Positions 38,926 to 49,274 are shown, counted from the stretch's first letter. The stretch is DNA of 64,000 nucleotides from Rhodanobacter sp. T12-5 (GCF_008329435.1 NZ_NPKN01000001.1:885261-949260); one strand, 5' to 3'. The notes: generated by a model from the letters alone, not told the origin. Program-made: numbers and translations.

Positions 38926-40317
38926 ATGTCACTCCCGATCGAACGTGCAGACCCGAGCCAGGTCGACGCCTTGTGCGCGATCGAGCGTCAGGCCGTGCAG
39001 CTGTTCCGCGGGCATCCCGCATGGGCGAGCTATTCGGCGCTGTCGATCCCGCCGGACTTGTTGCTGCGGGCGATAAATCGTGGGCTGGTGTGGGTGGCCC
39101 TGAGTGAAACAGGCGCGCCGGTGGGGTTTGTCTGGCTGGATACCGAGCTTGTCGGCGACGCCATCGGCATCGCCGAGATCGACGTCTTGCCGCAGTACGG
39201 TCGGCGCGGCGTCGGGGCGGCATTGCTGGAACATGCCTGTGAATGGGCGCGTGCCGCCGGTTATCGGCGGGTTGACCTGGGCACCCTGGCCGATGTGCGC
39301 TGGAACGCACCTTTCTATGCGCAACATGGCTTTGTGACGGTCGACAAGGGTGGGCCGGCATTTGCGCTGGCGCGCCAGCGCGATCGCGAGAACGGCTTTC
39401 CCGACCGCCTGCGCGTGTTCATGAGCCGAGCGCTGGCGCCACCGGCCAACGACGCGTGGACGGTGTGGCCAGCGCCGGCCAAGCTGAACCTGTTCCTGCG
39501 CATTACCGGTCGGCGTGCCGATGGCTACCACGAGCTGCAGACGGTGTTTCGCTTGCTGGACTGGGGCGATGAGATCCGCCTGCGCCGGCGTATTGATGGC
39601 GAGATACGGCGTGTGCGCGAAGTCCCGGGCGTGCCCGCGCAGGACGATCTGGCCGTACGCGCCGCTAGGCTGTTGCAGCGATACGCCGGCGTGACGGCGG
39701 GCGTGGATATCGAGGTGGAAAAACGCATTCCGATGGGCGGCGGGTTGGGCGGCGGCAGTTCCGATGCGGCAACCGTGCTGGTGGCGCTGAATCTGCTGTG
39801 GCGGCTGGATCTGGATCAGGATGTGCTGGCCGAACTGGGACGCCAGCTGGGTGCCGACGTGCCGGTGTTCGTGCGCGGCCGTTCGGCCTGGGCCGAGGGC
39901 ATTGGTGAGCAGCTCAGCCCGCTGGCCCTGCCGTCGCGTCATTATGTGGTGCTGGACCCGCACGAGCCGGTACCGACCGCGGCGCTCTTTCAAGCGCCTG
40001 AATTGACACGCAATGCCCCGCGGGCGACAATTTCATCCTTTGTTTCCGGCGAAACGACCGAGAACGCCTTTGCATCGGTGGTTCGCGCGCGACATCCGCG
40101 GGTGGCCGCGGCGCTGGACTGGCTTGGTGGTTTCGGTCAGGCGCGGCTCTCCGGCAGCGGTGGTTGCGTTTTCCTGGAAATGAGGTCGTTCGCGCGGGCA
40201 GCGGCAATTGCCGCGCAATGCCCGGCGGCATTCACGGCGCAGGTCGCCACGGGTGTCGATGTTTCACCCTTGCAGGATGCGCTGGTGCGTCACCGCGAGG
40301 CGACGCAGGCAACCTGA
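38926..40317 (+). CDS. ispE: GNAT acetyltransferase fused to IspE
   Basis: This single reading frame of 463 residues encodes two complete domains. Residues about 1-165 are a GNAT acetyltransferase, with the acetyl-CoA loop RRGVGAALLEHA at about 93 and NAPFYAQHGFVTV near its end. Residues about 175-463 are IspE (CDP-methylerythritol kinase): PAPAKLNLFLRITGRRADGY at about 182, the ATP loop PMGGGLGGGSSDAA at 269-282, and RLSGSGGCVF near the end. No stop or good ribosome binding site lies between them; ATG 39421 is the only natural separate start. IspE makes an isoprenoid precursor in the MEP pathway. A lost stop from a sequence error is possible. Confidence 0.88.
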   Translation: MSLPIERADPSQVDALCAIERQAVQLFRGHPAWASYSALSIPPDLLLRAINRGLVWVALSETGAPVGFVWLDTELVGDAIGIAEIDVLPQYGRRGVGAALLEHACEWARAAGYRRVDLGTLADVRWNAPFYAQHGFVTVDKGGPAFALARQRDRENGFPDRLRVFMSRALAPPANDAWTVWPAPAKLNLFLRITGRRADGYHELQTVFRLLDWGDEIRLRRRIDGEIRRVREVPGVPAQDDLAVRAARLLQRYAGVTAGVDIEVEKRIPMGGGLGGGSSDAATVLVALNLLWRLDLDQDVLAELGRQLGADVPVFVRGRSAWAEGIGEQLSPLALPSRHYVVLDPHEPVPTAALFQAPELTRNAPRATISSFVSGETTENAFASVVRARHPRVAAALDWLGGFGQARLSGSGGCVFLEMRSFARAAAIAAQCPAAFTAQVATGVDVSPLQDALVRHREATQAT

Positions 40318-40388
40318 TGGTCGCGGTTGCCGACGAAGCACGGAAGCAGGCTCGAACAGATACATGCACGAACGAACACACAAATTAC

Positions 40389-40465
40389 TGGGGCGTCGCC
40401 AAGCTGGTTAAGGCACGGGATTTTGATTCCCGCATACGCAGGTTCGAATCCTGCCGCCCCAGCCA
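40389..40465 (+). tRNA. tRNA-Gln (TTG)
   Basis: The acceptor arms TGGGGCG and CGCCCCA pair, the T arm reads GGTTCGAATCC, and CCA is encoded. The anticodon loop TTTTGAT within stem CGGGA/TCCCG gives anticodon TTG. It lies between ispE and prs, its usual place in this group. Confidence 0.95.
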
Positions 40466-40497
40466 TTTCATGATGGCTTCCGTTTCGAGGTAACACC

Positions 40498-41457
40498 GTG
40501 GACACGTCCACCCCGATGATGCTGTTTACCGGTAACGCCCATCGTGCGTTGGCGGAGGATGTCGCCCATCGCCTGGGCGTGCCGTTGGGCAAGGCACTGG
40601 TCGGCACGTTCAGCGACGGCGAAGTGCAGATCGAGATCGAGGAGAACGTACGCCGCCAGGAAGTGTTCGTGATCCAGCCGACCGGCGCGCCGAGCGCGGT
40701 CAACCTGTTCGAGCTGCTGGCGCTGACCGATGCGTTGAAGCGCGCCTCCGCCGCCAGCGTCACCGCGGTGATCCCGTACTTCGGCTACGCCCGGCAGGAT
40801 CGCCGGCCGCGCTCGGCGCGGGTGCCGATTACCGCCAAGCTGGCCGCGCGGATGATCGGCGCGGCGGGCGTCGACCGGGTGCTGACGGTCGACCTGCATG
40901 CCGACCAGATCCAGGGCTTCTTCGACATTCCGGTCGACAACGTGTACGCCTCGCCGGTGCTGTTGGCCGACATCTGGCGCAACCACAGCATGGACGACCT
41001 GATCGTGGTCAGCCCGGACGTGGGCGGCGTGGTGCGCGCGCGCGCGATCGCCAAGCGGCTGGACGACGCGGACCTGGCGATCATCGACAAGCGCCGTCCG
41101 CGCGCGAACGTTTCCACCGTGATGAACATCATCGGCGACGTGGACGGCAAGACCTGCGTGATGGTCGACGACATCGTCGACACCGCCGGCACGCTGTGTG
41201 CGGCGGCTGCGGCCCTGAAGGAGCGCGGCGCCCGCAAGGTGGTTGCCTACTGCGTGCACCCGGTGCTGTCGGGCGCGGCGATCAGCAACATCGAAGGCTC
41301 CCAGCTCGACCAGCTGGTGGTCACCAACACCTTGCCGCTGCGCCCGGAAGTGCAGGCCTGCGCCAAGATCCGCCAGCTCTCGGTCGCCGAGCTGCTGGCC
41401 GAAACCATTCGCCGCATCGCCTTTGGCGAGTCGGTGAGTTCGCTGTACGTGGATTGA
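40498..41457 (+). CDS. prs: Ribose-phosphate pyrophosphokinase
   Basis: This 319-residue enzyme makes PRPP from ribose 5-phosphate and ATP for nucleotide, histidine and tryptophan synthesis. The PRPP-binding loop is [16 protein letters not shown]. Other family segments are [36 protein letters not shown] and [18 protein letters not shown]. The start is GTG 40498, with GAGG eight bases upstream; ATG 40516 lies inside the conserved N-terminus (MMLFTGNAH) and is less likely. Confidence 0.96.
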   Translation: MDTSTPMMLFTGNAHRALAEDVAHRLGVPLGKALVGTFSDGEVQIEIEENVRRQEVFVIQPTGAPSAVNLFELLALTDALKRASAASVTAVIPYFGYARQDRRPRSARVPITAKLAARMIGAAGVDRVLTVDLHADQIQGFFDIPVDNVYASPVLLADIWRNHSMDDLIVVSPDVGGVVRARAIAKRLDDADLAIIDKRRPRANVSTVMNIIGDVDGKTCVMVDDIVDTAGTLCAAAAALKERGARKVVAYCVHPVLSGAAISNIEGSQLDQLVVTNTLPLRPEVQACAKIRQLSVAELLAETIRRIAFGESVSSLYVD

Positions 41458-41571
41458 TCCATTGATTTTCGCCGTGGCGGCTCGGCCGTCCGGCACCACC
41501 GGCTTTTCTGGTCGCGGAAAAGTCACGCAACTGCCGCGAGGCGGTTCTTAAAAAACCAAGGTAGTAACAAC

Positions 41572-42267
41572 ATGTCCAAGACTCATGAAATCAAGGCGCA
41601 AAGCCGCAAGGACGAGGGGAAAGGTGCGAGCCGCCGCCTGCGTCGTGCCGCTTTCGTGCCTGCCGTTGTCTACGGCGCCGGTCAGGCTCCGGAAAGCATC
41701 CAGATCGAACACAACACCATCCTGCTTGCCGCCAAGCACGAGTGGTTCTTCTCCTCGATCCTCGATCTCAACGTCGATGGCAAGGTGCAGAAGGTGCTGG
41801 TGCGTGACTGGCAGAAGCATCCGTTCAAGCAACTGATGATGCACATGGATTTCCTGCGCATCGACGAGAACGCCAAGCTCCGCGTCAACGTGCCGCTGCA
41901 CTTCCTCAACCAGGAAACGTCGACGGCCGGCAAGACGTCGGGCGTGGTGATCTCGCACAACCTGACCGAAGTGGAAATCTCCTGCCTGCCGAAGCATCTG
42001 CCCGAGTTCATCGATCTGGATCTGGGCGCGCTCCAGGCTGGCGACATCATCCATCTGTCCGACCTGAAGTTGCCGGCCAACGTCGAGTTGCCGGCGCTGC
42101 AGCTGGGTGAGGATCACGACATCCCGGTGGTCACGGTGAATGTGGTCAAGGAAAGCGCCGCCGATGCTGCGGAAGACGCTGCTGCCGAGGCTGAGGCCGA
42201 GGCGAACAAGGCTGCCGCCGCCAAGCCTGCCAAGGCTGCCGCCAAGCCGGCTGGCGACAAGAAGTAA
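41572..42267 (+). CDS. rplY: Ribosomal protein bL25 (CTC type)
   Basis: This 231-residue protein binds 5S rRNA in the large subunit. The N-terminal L25 domain (KGASRRLRRAAFVPAVVYG) is followed by the TL5-type C-terminal domain (LRVNVPLHFLNQETS, DIPVVTVNVVKES). The last 50 residues are an alanine- and lysine-rich tail (AEAEANKAAAAKPAKAAAK), longer than in E. coli but common in this order. It lies between prs and pth, the standard context. Confidence 0.95.
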   Translation: MSKTHEIKAQSRKDEGKGASRRLRRAAFVPAVVYGAGQAPESIQIEHNTILLAAKHEWFFSSILDLNVDGKVQKVLVRDWQKHPFKQLMMHMDFLRIDENAKLRVNVPLHFLNQETSTAGKTSGVVISHNLTEVEISCLPKHLPEFIDLDLGALQAGDIIHLSDLKLPANVELPALQLGEDHDIPVVTVNVVKESAADAAEDAAAEAEAEANKAAAAKPAKAAAKPAGDKK

Positions 42268-42317
42268 GCCACGCAAAGTCCCGCGCTCGGTGCGGGCGCG
42301 GGACTTCGTGGTCGATC

Positions 42318-42920
42318 ATGGCTGGATTGCAGCTCATTGTCGGACTGGGCAACCCCGGTGCCGAATATCTCCGAACCCGGCACAACGCCGGGTTCTGGTT
42401 TGTGGACGCTCTCGCCAGCGGGCAGGGCGAGCGCTTCGGTTTCGACGGCAAGCTGCATGGCGAAACCTGCCGGGTACGCATCGGCGGCCAGCCGGTATGG
42501 CTGCTCAAGCCGGCCACCTTCATGAACAAGAGCGGCATCGCCGTGGTCTCGGCGCTGCGCTACTACAAGATCGAGCCGGAGCAGTGCCTGATCGCGCATG
42601 ACGACCTGGACCTGCCGCCCGGCACCGCGCGCCTGAAGTTCGACGGCGGCCACGGCGGCCAGAACGGCCTGCGCGACATCATGGCGCACCTTGGCCACGG
42701 CAAGTTCCATCGCCTGCGCGTGGGCATCGGCCATCCCGGCCACCGCGACCAGGTCACGCCATGGGTGCTGGGGCGGCCGTCGGCCACGGACGAGGACGCG
42801 ATCCTCGACGGCATCGCGCGTGCGCTGGACGTGCTGCCGCTGGCGGTGGAAGGCCAGTTCGACAAGGCGATGCAGCAGTTGCATACGACGGGAACGGGAA
42901 ATGGGGAACGGGGAACGTAA
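42318..42920 (+). CDS. pth: Peptidyl-tRNA hydrolase
   Basis: This 200-residue enzyme frees tRNA from stalled peptidyl-tRNA. Key segments are GLGNPGAEYLRTRHNAGFWF with the catalytic histidine, KPATFMNKSG, and HDDLDLPPGTARLKFDGGHG. The last ten or so codons (TTGTGNGERGT) lie in the left arm of an inverted repeat, so the C-terminal tail was probably changed by repeat insertion. The tail is outside the catalytic core, so activity should be kept. Confidence 0.95.
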   Translation: MAGLQLIVGLGNPGAEYLRTRHNAGFWFVDALASGQGERFGFDGKLHGETCRVRIGGQPVWLLKPATFMNKSGIAVVSALRYYKIEPEQCLIAHDDLDLPPGTARLKFDGGHGGQNGLRDIMAHLGHGKFHRLRVGIGHPGHRDQVTPWVLGRPSATDEDAILDGIARALDVLPLAVEGQFDKAMQQLHTTGTGNGERGT

Positions 42921-42995
42921 GCGCCCGATCAAGGGCTGCAACGTCCACGCCTCCCCCCACTTCATGTTCCCGGTTTCTCATTCCCTGTTTCCCGG
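42888..42995. repeat. Imperfect inverted repeat at the pth-ychF junction
   Basis: The left arm (about 42888-42916) is built from GGGAACGGG-type words and the right arm (about 42965-42995) from GTTCCCGGTTTC-type complements, with about 50 bases between. The left arm supplies the last codons and the stop of pth. It is the same style of element as those at 46578, 50625 and 54967. Confidence 0.7.
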
Positions 42996-43004
42996 AGTTC
43001 CACC

Positions 43005-44093
<1,089 letters not shown>

Positions 44094-44405
44094 CGAGCGG
44101 AAGCACCGCAGACCCAGCCAGGCAACTGAGCCGGCGCGCCTTCAGCCCCGGCACCGATCCTGGAAGCGCGAAGACGCCCGTCTGGAGTCGCGACGGCAAG
44201 CGGCCGGCGCACGCCGCCGTCCGCGCGCTCGGCCTCCGGCTTGCCTTGCGCAAGGGCTACGCCGAGCTGAAGGGCGTCGAGGCTGCCACGCGATCGATTC
44301 GGGCCTGGATCTGGCTGCCTGCATGAGCTGCCAGGGCGGCGGCCTCGTGATCGTGGCAGCCAAGGCATAATCACCGGCCCAAACGCCCCCTCGAGATGCC
44401 GCCCC
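44094..44405. other. 312-base intergenic space, no gene supported
   Basis: Several short open frames run through this GC-rich stretch, the longest about 70 codons, but none has a convincing start, ribosome binding site or recognisable motif. It may hold the remnant of a decayed gene. No hairpin with a T-run was seen after ychF. Confidence 0.5.
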
Positions 44406-44894
44406 ATGTCCGGACAACAGCACGAAGTGACATTCCGCTTCCTCGCCCAGCCTACCGACGTCAATTTCGGCGGCAAGGTGCACGGCGGCATGGCGATGAA
44501 GTGGATCGACCAGGCCGGTTACGCCTGTGCAGTGGGCTGGAGCGGTGCATATTGCGTCACCGCGTCGGTCAGCGGCATCCAGTTCGTGGCGCCGATCCTG
44601 ATCGGCGACCTGGTCACGGTGCGGGCACGACTGATCCATACCGGCACCAGCAGCATGCACATGGCAGTCGACGTGCTGGCGCGCGACCTGCGCAAGGATG
44701 AGCAACGCCTGGCGACCAGTTGCGTGATGGTGTTCGTGGCGCTCGACAGTCCGGACGGCAAGCCGACCCCGGTGCCGCGGTGGGAGCCTCGCGATGAAGG
44801 GGAGCGGCTGCTGCAGGCGCAGGCGAAACGGCTGCTGGAATTGTCCAAGGGGATGGAGCAACTGGTCGACCTGCGCGCTGCATCGCCGGGCTGA
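44406..44894 (+). CDS. Acyl-CoA thioesterase, YciA-like hotdog
   Basis: This 162-residue protein is a single hotdog-fold thioesterase. The hallmark segment is VNFGGKVHGGMAMKWIDQAG, followed by VSGIQFVAPILIGDLVTVRA and SSMHMAVDVLARDLR. Such enzymes hydrolyse acyl-CoA and often form hexamers. It stands alone between ychF and the tRNA-tuf operon promoter, which begins 39 bases after its stop. Confidence 0.9.
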   Translation: MSGQQHEVTFRFLAQPTDVNFGGKVHGGMAMKWIDQAGYACAVGWSGAYCVTASVSGIQFVAPILIGDLVTVRARLIHTGTSSMHMAVDVLARDLRKDEQRLATSCVMVFVALDSPDGKPTPVPRWEPRDEGERLLQAQAKRLLELSKGMEQLVDLRAASPG

Positions 44895-44932
44895 CAACTC
44901 CGCAGAAAATCGCGTATACGGGCGACGAGGTG

Positions 44933-44961
44933 TTGACAGTTCAGGGCCCGATCCACACAAT
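44933..44961 (+). promoter_or_regulatory. Sigma-70 promoter of the tRNA-tuf operon
   Basis: A perfect -35 box TTGACA (44933-44938) is followed after 17 bases by CACAAT (44956-44961). It lies 15 bases before tRNA-Tyr. It should drive tRNA-Tyr, tRNA-Gly, tRNA-Thr and tuf. Confidence 0.8.
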
Positions 44962-44975
44962 ACGCGTTCTTTGTT

Positions 44976-45061
44976 GGAGGGATACCCAAGCGGCCAACGG
45001 GGGCAGACTGTAAATCTGCTGGCTTACGCCTTCGGTGGTTCGAATCCACCTCCCTCCACCA
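44976..45061 (+). tRNA. tRNA-Tyr (GTA)
   Basis: The acceptor arms GGAGGGA and TCCCTCC pair, a long variable arm is present, and CCA is encoded. The anticodon loop CTGTAAA within GCAGA/TCTGC gives GTA. It is the first of three tRNAs before tuf. Confidence 0.95.
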
Positions 45062-45121
45062 GTGTTGCAAGTGGTACCACGCGACGTGAAAGCGGCGCGG
45101 CCAGCAAGAGTTCCGCGCAGG

Positions 45122-45195
45122 GCGGGAGTAGTTCAATGGTAGAACATCAGTTTTCCAAACTGATTACGCGGGTTCGATTCCCGCCTTCCGCTCCA
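45122..45195 (+). tRNA. tRNA-Gly (TCC)
   Basis: The acceptor arms GCGGGAG and CTTCCGC pair with one G:T, the T arm reads GGTTCGATTCC, and CCA is encoded. The loop TTTCCAA within TCAGT/ACTGA gives anticodon TCC. Confidence 0.94.
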
Positions 45196-45227
45196 TTGCG
45201 CTGCATCTGCCAGTACACCAAATACAC

Positions 45228-45303
<76 letters not shown>

Positions 45304-45378
45304 TTTCACGGCCGTCACGGCCAGCCCCGAAACGGGCAGGTTCCTTCAACTCATCGACTCCATCGGGGTTTAGCGCGC

Positions 45379-46569
45379 ATGGCAAAGGGTAAATTCGAAC
45401 GCACCAAGCCGCACGTCAACGTCGGCACGATTGGTCACGTGGATCACGGCAAGACGACGCTGACGGCAGCGCTGACGAAGGTCGGTGCAGAACGTTTCGG
45501 TGGCGAGTTCAAGGACTACAGCGCGATCGACGCGGCGCCGGAAGAGAAGGCGCGCGGCATCACGATCTCGACCGCCCACGTGGAATACGAGTCGCCGGTG
45601 CGCCACTACGCGCACGTGGACTGCCCGGGCCATGCGGATTATGTGAAGAACATGATCACGGGTGCGGCGCAGATGGACGGCGCGATCCTGGTGTGCTCGG
45701 CCGCGGACGGCCCGATGCCGCAGACGCGCGAGCACATCCTGCTGTCGCGCCAGGTCGGCGTGCCGTACATCGTGGTGTTCCTGAACAAGGCGGACATGGT
45801 CGACGACGCCGAGCTGCTCGAGCTGGTCGAGATGGAAGTGCGCGAGCTGCTGAGCAAGTACGACTTCCCGGGCGACGACACCCCGATCATCCACGGTTCG
45901 GCGCTGAAGGCGCTGGAAGGTGACCAGAGCGAAATCGGCGTGCCGTCGATCATCAAGCTGGTGGACGCGCTGGACAGCTACATCCCGGAGCCGGTGCGCA
46001 CGATCGACAAGCCGTTCCTGATGCCGGTGGAAGACGTGTTCTCGATTTCGGGCCGCGGCACCGTGGTGACCGGTCGTATCGAGCGCGGCATCATCAAGGT
46101 CGGCGACGAAATCGAAGTGGTCGGCATCCGCGACACGCAGAAGACCACCGTGACCGGCGTGGAAATGTTCCGCAAGCTGCTGGACCAGGGTCAGGCAGGC
46201 GACAACGCCGGTCTGCTGCTGCGCGGCCTGAAGCGTGACGACGTGGAGCGTGGCCAGGTGCTGGCCAAGCCGGGCACGATCACCCCGCATACGGACTTCG
46301 AGGCTGAGGTGTATGTGCTGTCGAAGGACGAGGGTGGCCGTCATACGCCGTTCTTCAAGGGTTACCGTCCGCAGTTCTACTTCCGCACGACCGACGTGAC
46401 CGGCGCTTGCCAGTTGCCGGACGGTGTGGAGATGGTGATGCCGGGCGACAACGTGAAGATGGTGGTGAGCCTGATCCACCCGATCGCGATGGACGAAGGC
46501 CTGCGTTTCGCCATCCGCGAAGGCGGCCGCACCGTCGGCGCCGGCGTGGTGGCCAAGGTCATCAAGTAA
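45379..46569 (+). CDS. tuf: Elongation factor Tu, copy 1
   Basis: This 396-residue GTPase carries aminoacyl-tRNA to the ribosome. The P loop is [10 protein letters not shown]3 is [12 protein letters not shown] and G4 is NKADM. All three domains are present and the length is standard. It follows the tRNA-Tyr-Gly-Thr cluster, as tufB does in E. coli. The second copy, at 62879, is almost identical: one difference (45468, A here and G there) was seen over the 1,122 bases shared in the window, and it is synonymous. The identity ends at the start codon, which points to gene conversion. Confidence 0.98.
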   Translation: MAKGKFERTKPHVNVGTIGHVDHGKTTLTAALTKVGAERFGGEFKDYSAIDAAPEEKARGITISTAHVEYESPVRHYAHVDCPGHADYVKNMITGAAQMDGAILVCSAADGPMPQTREHILLSRQVGVPYIVVFLNKADMVDDAELLELVEMEVRELLSKYDFPGDDTPIIHGSALKALEGDQSEIGVPSIIKLVDALDSYIPEPVRTIDKPFLMPVEDVFSISGRGTVVTGRIERGIIKVGDEIEVVGIRDTQKTTVTGVEMFRKLLDQGQAGDNAGLLLRGLKRDDVERGQVLAKPGTITPHTDFEAEVYVLSKDEGGRHTPFFKGYRPQFYFRTTDVTGACQLPDGVEMVMPGDNVKMVVSLIHPIAMDEGLRFAIREGGRTVGAGVVAKVIK

Positions 46570-46577
46570 GCTATTGC

Positions 46578-46661
46578 GGGATTCGGGATTCGGGATTCGG
46601 GATTCGGAGGGGCATCACCCTTCCGCTTTTCACGAATCCCGAATCTCGAATCCCGATTCCC
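46578..46661. repeat. Inverted heptad repeat between tuf and tRNA-Trp
   Basis: Four tandem GGGATTC heptads (46578-46605) face four GAATCCC-type heptads (46634-46661, two with one change). They can fold into a long stem with a loop of about 28 bases. It begins 9 bases after the tuf stop and ends just before tRNA-Trp, so it may act as a processing site or partial terminator. Confidence 0.9.
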
Positions 46662-46667
46662 GTTCAT

Positions 46668-46743
<76 letters not shown>

Positions 46744-46824
46744 CTTCCCCGAGGATCGAGACGGGTGACGATGGCAGGGTCGGCCGCAAGGCACGACATG
46801 CTGCTGACACCCGGTCACTAGTGC

Positions 46825-47220
46825 ATGAATACCAAGGCAGAACAGCCCAAGGGCACGAACGCCGCCGACATCGGCAAGCTGGTACTGGCGGGGCTGGTGC
46901 TGGTTGCCGGTATCTTCGCCTATTCCTGGTTTGGTCGGGACGGCAACATCTCCTCGTCGGTACGCCTGCTGGGTGTGCTGGCTGCGCTGATCATCGCACT
47001 GACCATCGCGGCGTTTACCGCACTGGGGCGTCGGGTGCGGAATTTCATCGGCGAATCGCAGTTCGAGATGCGCAAGGTGGTCTGGCCCACGCGCGACGAG
47101 ACGCTGAAGACCACCGGCATCATCATCGTGGTGGTGATCGTCCTGTCGTTGCTGCTGGGTCTGATCGACCTGATTCTCAAGTCGGTCATTCTCGACTGGC
47201 TGCTGAAATTGGGTTCCTGA
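46825..47220 (+). CDS. secE: Preprotein translocase subunit SecE
   Basis: This 131-residue inner-membrane protein is a core part of SecYEG. It has three hydrophobic segments ([38 protein letters not shown] and [20 protein letters not shown]) and the conserved cytoplasmic stretch [18 protein letters not shown]. This is the three-segment form found in E. coli. It precedes nusG, with 10 bases between, and follows tRNA-Trp. Confidence 0.95.
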   Translation: MNTKAEQPKGTNAADIGKLVLAGLVLVAGIFAYSWFGRDGNISSSVRLLGVLAALIIALTIAAFTALGRRVRNFIGESQFEMRKVVWPTRDETLKTTGIIIVVVIVLSLLLGLIDLILKSVILDWLLKLGS

Positions 47221-47230
47221 GGTGGTGAGC

Positions 47231-47791
47231 ATGAGCAAGCGTTGGTATGTGGTGCACGCCTATTCGGGCTTCGAGAACCAGGTGAAGCGATCGCTTGAAG
47301 AGCGCATCAAGCGCGAAGCGATGGAAGAAAAGTTCGGCGAAGTGCTGGTGCCGACCGAGGAAGTGATCGAGATGCGCGGCGGCCAGAAGCGTCGCAGCGA
47401 TCGCAAGTTCTTCCCCGGTTACGTGCTGGTGCAGATCGAGACGAATACCGAGGGCAAGTCGCCGCGGATCGACGACGAGTGCTGGCATCTGATCAAGGAA
47501 ACCCCGAAGGTCATGGGTTTCATCGGCGGTACCGCCGATCGACCGCTGCCGATCAAGGACAGCGAAGCCGATGCCATCCTGAGCCGCGTGCGCGAAGGCG
47601 TCGAGAAGCCCAGGCCCAAGGTGCTGTTCGAGCCAGGCGAGATGGTTCGCGTCACCGAAGGCCCGTTCAACGATTTCAACGGCGTGGTCGAGGAAGTCAA
47701 CTACGAGAAGAGCCGCCTGCGTGTCGCGGTGCTGATCTTCGGTCGCTCCACCCCTGTCGAACTGGAATTTGGTCAGGTCGAAAAGGCCTGA
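47231..47791 (+). CDS. nusG: Transcription termination/antitermination factor NusG
   Basis: This 186-residue factor binds RNA polymerase and links it to Rho or to the ribosome. The NGN domain starts with [17 protein letters not shown] and includes [11 protein letters not shown] and [10 protein letters not shown]. The KOW domain is [22 protein letters not shown] 47231 follows GAGGTGG; a GTG at 47222 would add three residues. It is paired with secE, as in nearly all bacteria. Confidence 0.96.
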   Translation: MSKRWYVVHAYSGFENQVKRSLEERIKREAMEEKFGEVLVPTEEVIEMRGGQKRRSDRKFFPGYVLVQIETNTEGKSPRIDDECWHLIKETPKVMGFIGGTADRPLPIKDSEADAILSRVREGVEKPRPKVLFEPGEMVRVTEGPFNDFNGVVEEVNYEKSRLRVAVLIFGRSTPVELEFGQVEKA

Positions 47792-47838
47792 GTAAAGGGT
47801 GAGGTTCAGTCGAGCGCCTCCCGCTCACGACCTTTGCC

Positions 47839-47862
47839 CTCTCCCCCGTTTGCGGGGGAGAG
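47839..47862. repeat. Palindromic GC-rich repeat after nusG
   Basis: A perfect 10-base stem (CTCTCCCCCG with CGGGGGAGAG) has the loop TTTG and is flanked by further CCCTC and GAGGG words. It resembles the common interspersed CCCTCTCCCC elements of Xanthomonadales and relatives. It lies in the 309-base space between nusG and rplK, which otherwise holds the rplK promoter and leader. Confidence 0.75.
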
Positions 47863-47937
47863 TTGGAGAGGGGGAACTCTGCCTGACCAGATCTCCCTTG
47901 CCTTGATTTCACCCCAATGCCCTCACTGGCACGGGGC

Positions 47938-47966
47938 TTGCTGACGATCTGCTAAATCTCTATACT
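47938..47966 (+). promoter_or_regulatory. Sigma-70 promoter of the rplK operon
   Basis: TTGCTG (47938-47943) and TATACT (47961-47966) are spaced by 17 bases. The leader to rplK is then about 130 bases and contains a hairpin at 47977-47999. Confidence 0.8.
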
Positions 47967-47976
47967 GCGCGGTTCA

Positions 47977-47999
47977 CGCTGGGTCTTTTTGACCCGGCG
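47977..47999 (+). promoter_or_regulatory. Hairpin at the start of the rplK leader
   Basis: CGCTGGGTC and GACCCGGCG can form a nine-base stem (one G:T) with a TTTTT loop, just after the predicted transcription start. It may stabilise the mRNA or be part of an L1-type control site, but this is not shown. Confidence 0.45.
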
Positions 48000-48100
48000 T
48001 GCCCGTGTTTCGGATCTGCACGAGGCAGATCTTCCTTCCATCCACGGACCGGTGAACAGCGAGGAGCCGCAGGGCGCCTGGACTCGCGAGGAAAATTCCC

Positions 48101-48529
48101 ATGGCAAAGAAAGTTGTCGGCTACATCAAACTGCAGGTCAAGGCCGGTCAGGCCAATCCGTCGCCGCCCGTCGGTCCCGCCCTCGGTCAGCGCGGCCTGA
48201 ACATCATGGAGTTCTGCAAGGCGTTCAATGCCGCCACGCAGAAGCTGGAGCCGGGTCTGCCGATTCCGACCATCATCACGGCGTATTCCGATCGAAGCTT
48301 CACCTTCATCACCAAGACCCCGCCCGCCACCATCCTTCTGAAGAAGGCCACCGGTGTCGCCAAGGGTTCGCAGAAGCCGAATACCGACAAGGTCGGCAAG
48401 GTCACCCGCAAGCAGCTGGAAGACATTGCCAAGCAGAAGGAGCCGGATCTGACGGCTGCCGATCTCGACGCCGCGGTGCGCACCATTGCCGGTAGCGCCC
48501 GCAGCATGGGCCTTGTGGTGGAGGGTTAA
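48101..48529 (+). CDS. rplK: Ribosomal protein uL11
   Basis: This 142-residue protein binds 23S rRNA at the GTPase centre. The N-terminal domain has [20 protein letters not shown] and the C-terminal RNA-binding domain ends with [16 protein letters not shown]. It is the first gene of rplK-rplA and lies three bases before rplA. Confidence 0.97.
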   Translation: MAKKVVGYIKLQVKAGQANPSPPVGPALGQRGLNIMEFCKAFNAATQKLEPGLPIPTIITAYSDRSFTFITKTPPATILLKKATGVAKGSQKPNTDKVGKVTRKQLEDIAKQKEPDLTAADLDAAVRTIAGSARSMGLVVEG

Positions 48530-48532
48530 GAC

Positions 48533-49237
48533 ATGGCAAAGCTCACGAAGCGTATGAAGTCGGCGCAGGCCGCGGTGCAGCCGGGCAAGTTCTATGGCCT
48601 GGAAGAAGCCCTGAAGATCGTCAAGGACAACGCCAAGGCGAAGTTCGCCGAGTCGGTCGACGTGGCCGTGCGTCTGGGTATCGACGCGAAGAAGTCGGAC
48701 CAGGGTGTGCGTGGTTCCTCGCTGCTGCCGCATGGCACCGGCAAGACCGTCAAGGTCGCCGTGTTCTGCCCGCCGGGCGAGAAGGCCGAGGCTGCCAAGG
48801 CTGCCGGTGCCGACGCCGTCGGCATGGACGACCTGGCCGAGCGCATGCAGGCCGGTGATCTCGACTTCGGTCGCGTGATCGCCACGCCGGACGCGATGCG
48901 CGTGGTCGGCAAGCTGGGCCAGCTGCTCGGTCCGCGCGGCCTGATGCCGAACCCGAAGGACGGCTCGGTCACCGCCGATGTCGCCACCGCGGTCAAGAAC
49001 GCCAAGGCCGGCCAGGTGAAGTTCCGCAACGACAAGGCGGGCATCATCCACGCCACCATCGGCAAGGCCAGCTTCGAGGCCACCCAGCTGGCGGACAATC
49101 TCAACACGCTGATCGCCGATCTGCTGAAGGCCAAGCCGGCCGCAGCGAAGGGTCAGTTCCTGCAGAAGGTGGCATTGTCCAGCACGATGGGCGTCGGCGT
49201 TGCCGTCGATACCTCGTCGCTGACCGTCGCCAAGTAA
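48533..49237 (+). CDS. rplA: Ribosomal protein uL1
   Basis: This 234-residue protein forms the L1 stalk and in many bacteria represses its own operon. The signature [25 protein letters not shown] segment appears as [31 protein letters not shown] is a further conserved segment. The operon continues through a hairpin and a 350-base leader to rplJ. Confidence 0.97.
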   Translation: MAKLTKRMKSAQAAVQPGKFYGLEEALKIVKDNAKAKFAESVDVAVRLGIDAKKSDQGVRGSSLLPHGTGKTVKVAVFCPPGEKAEAAKAAGADAVGMDDLAERMQAGDLDFGRVIATPDAMRVVGKLGQLLGPRGLMPNPKDGSVTADVATAVKNAKAGQVKFRNDKAGIIHATIGKASFEATQLADNLNTLIADLLKAKPAAAKGQFLQKVALSSTMGVGVAVDTSSLTVAK

Positions 49238-49246
49238 GCATCAAGT

Positions 49247-49274
49247 CCCGTCCCGGCGGTTTCGCCGGGACGGG
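49247..49274 (+). terminator. Hairpin after rplA, partial terminator or attenuator
   Basis: A perfect 12-base GC-rich stem with a GTTT loop is followed by CAAG and then TTTTT. It probably lowers read-through from rplKA into rplJL. Confidence 0.75.

Noticed and set aside
39421..40317. Stand-alone IspE starting at ATG 39421
   Set aside because: No ribosome binding site precedes it and the GNAT domain runs into it without a stop; kept only as an alternative reading.
44094..44405. Small gene of about 70 codons after ychF
   Set aside because: There is no start codon with a ribosome binding site and no recognisable motif; codon use does not favour any frame.
46578..46661. CRISPR-like array
   Set aside because: The repeats are seven bases long without spacers and are arranged as inverted arms, so this is a hairpin repeat, not a CRISPR.
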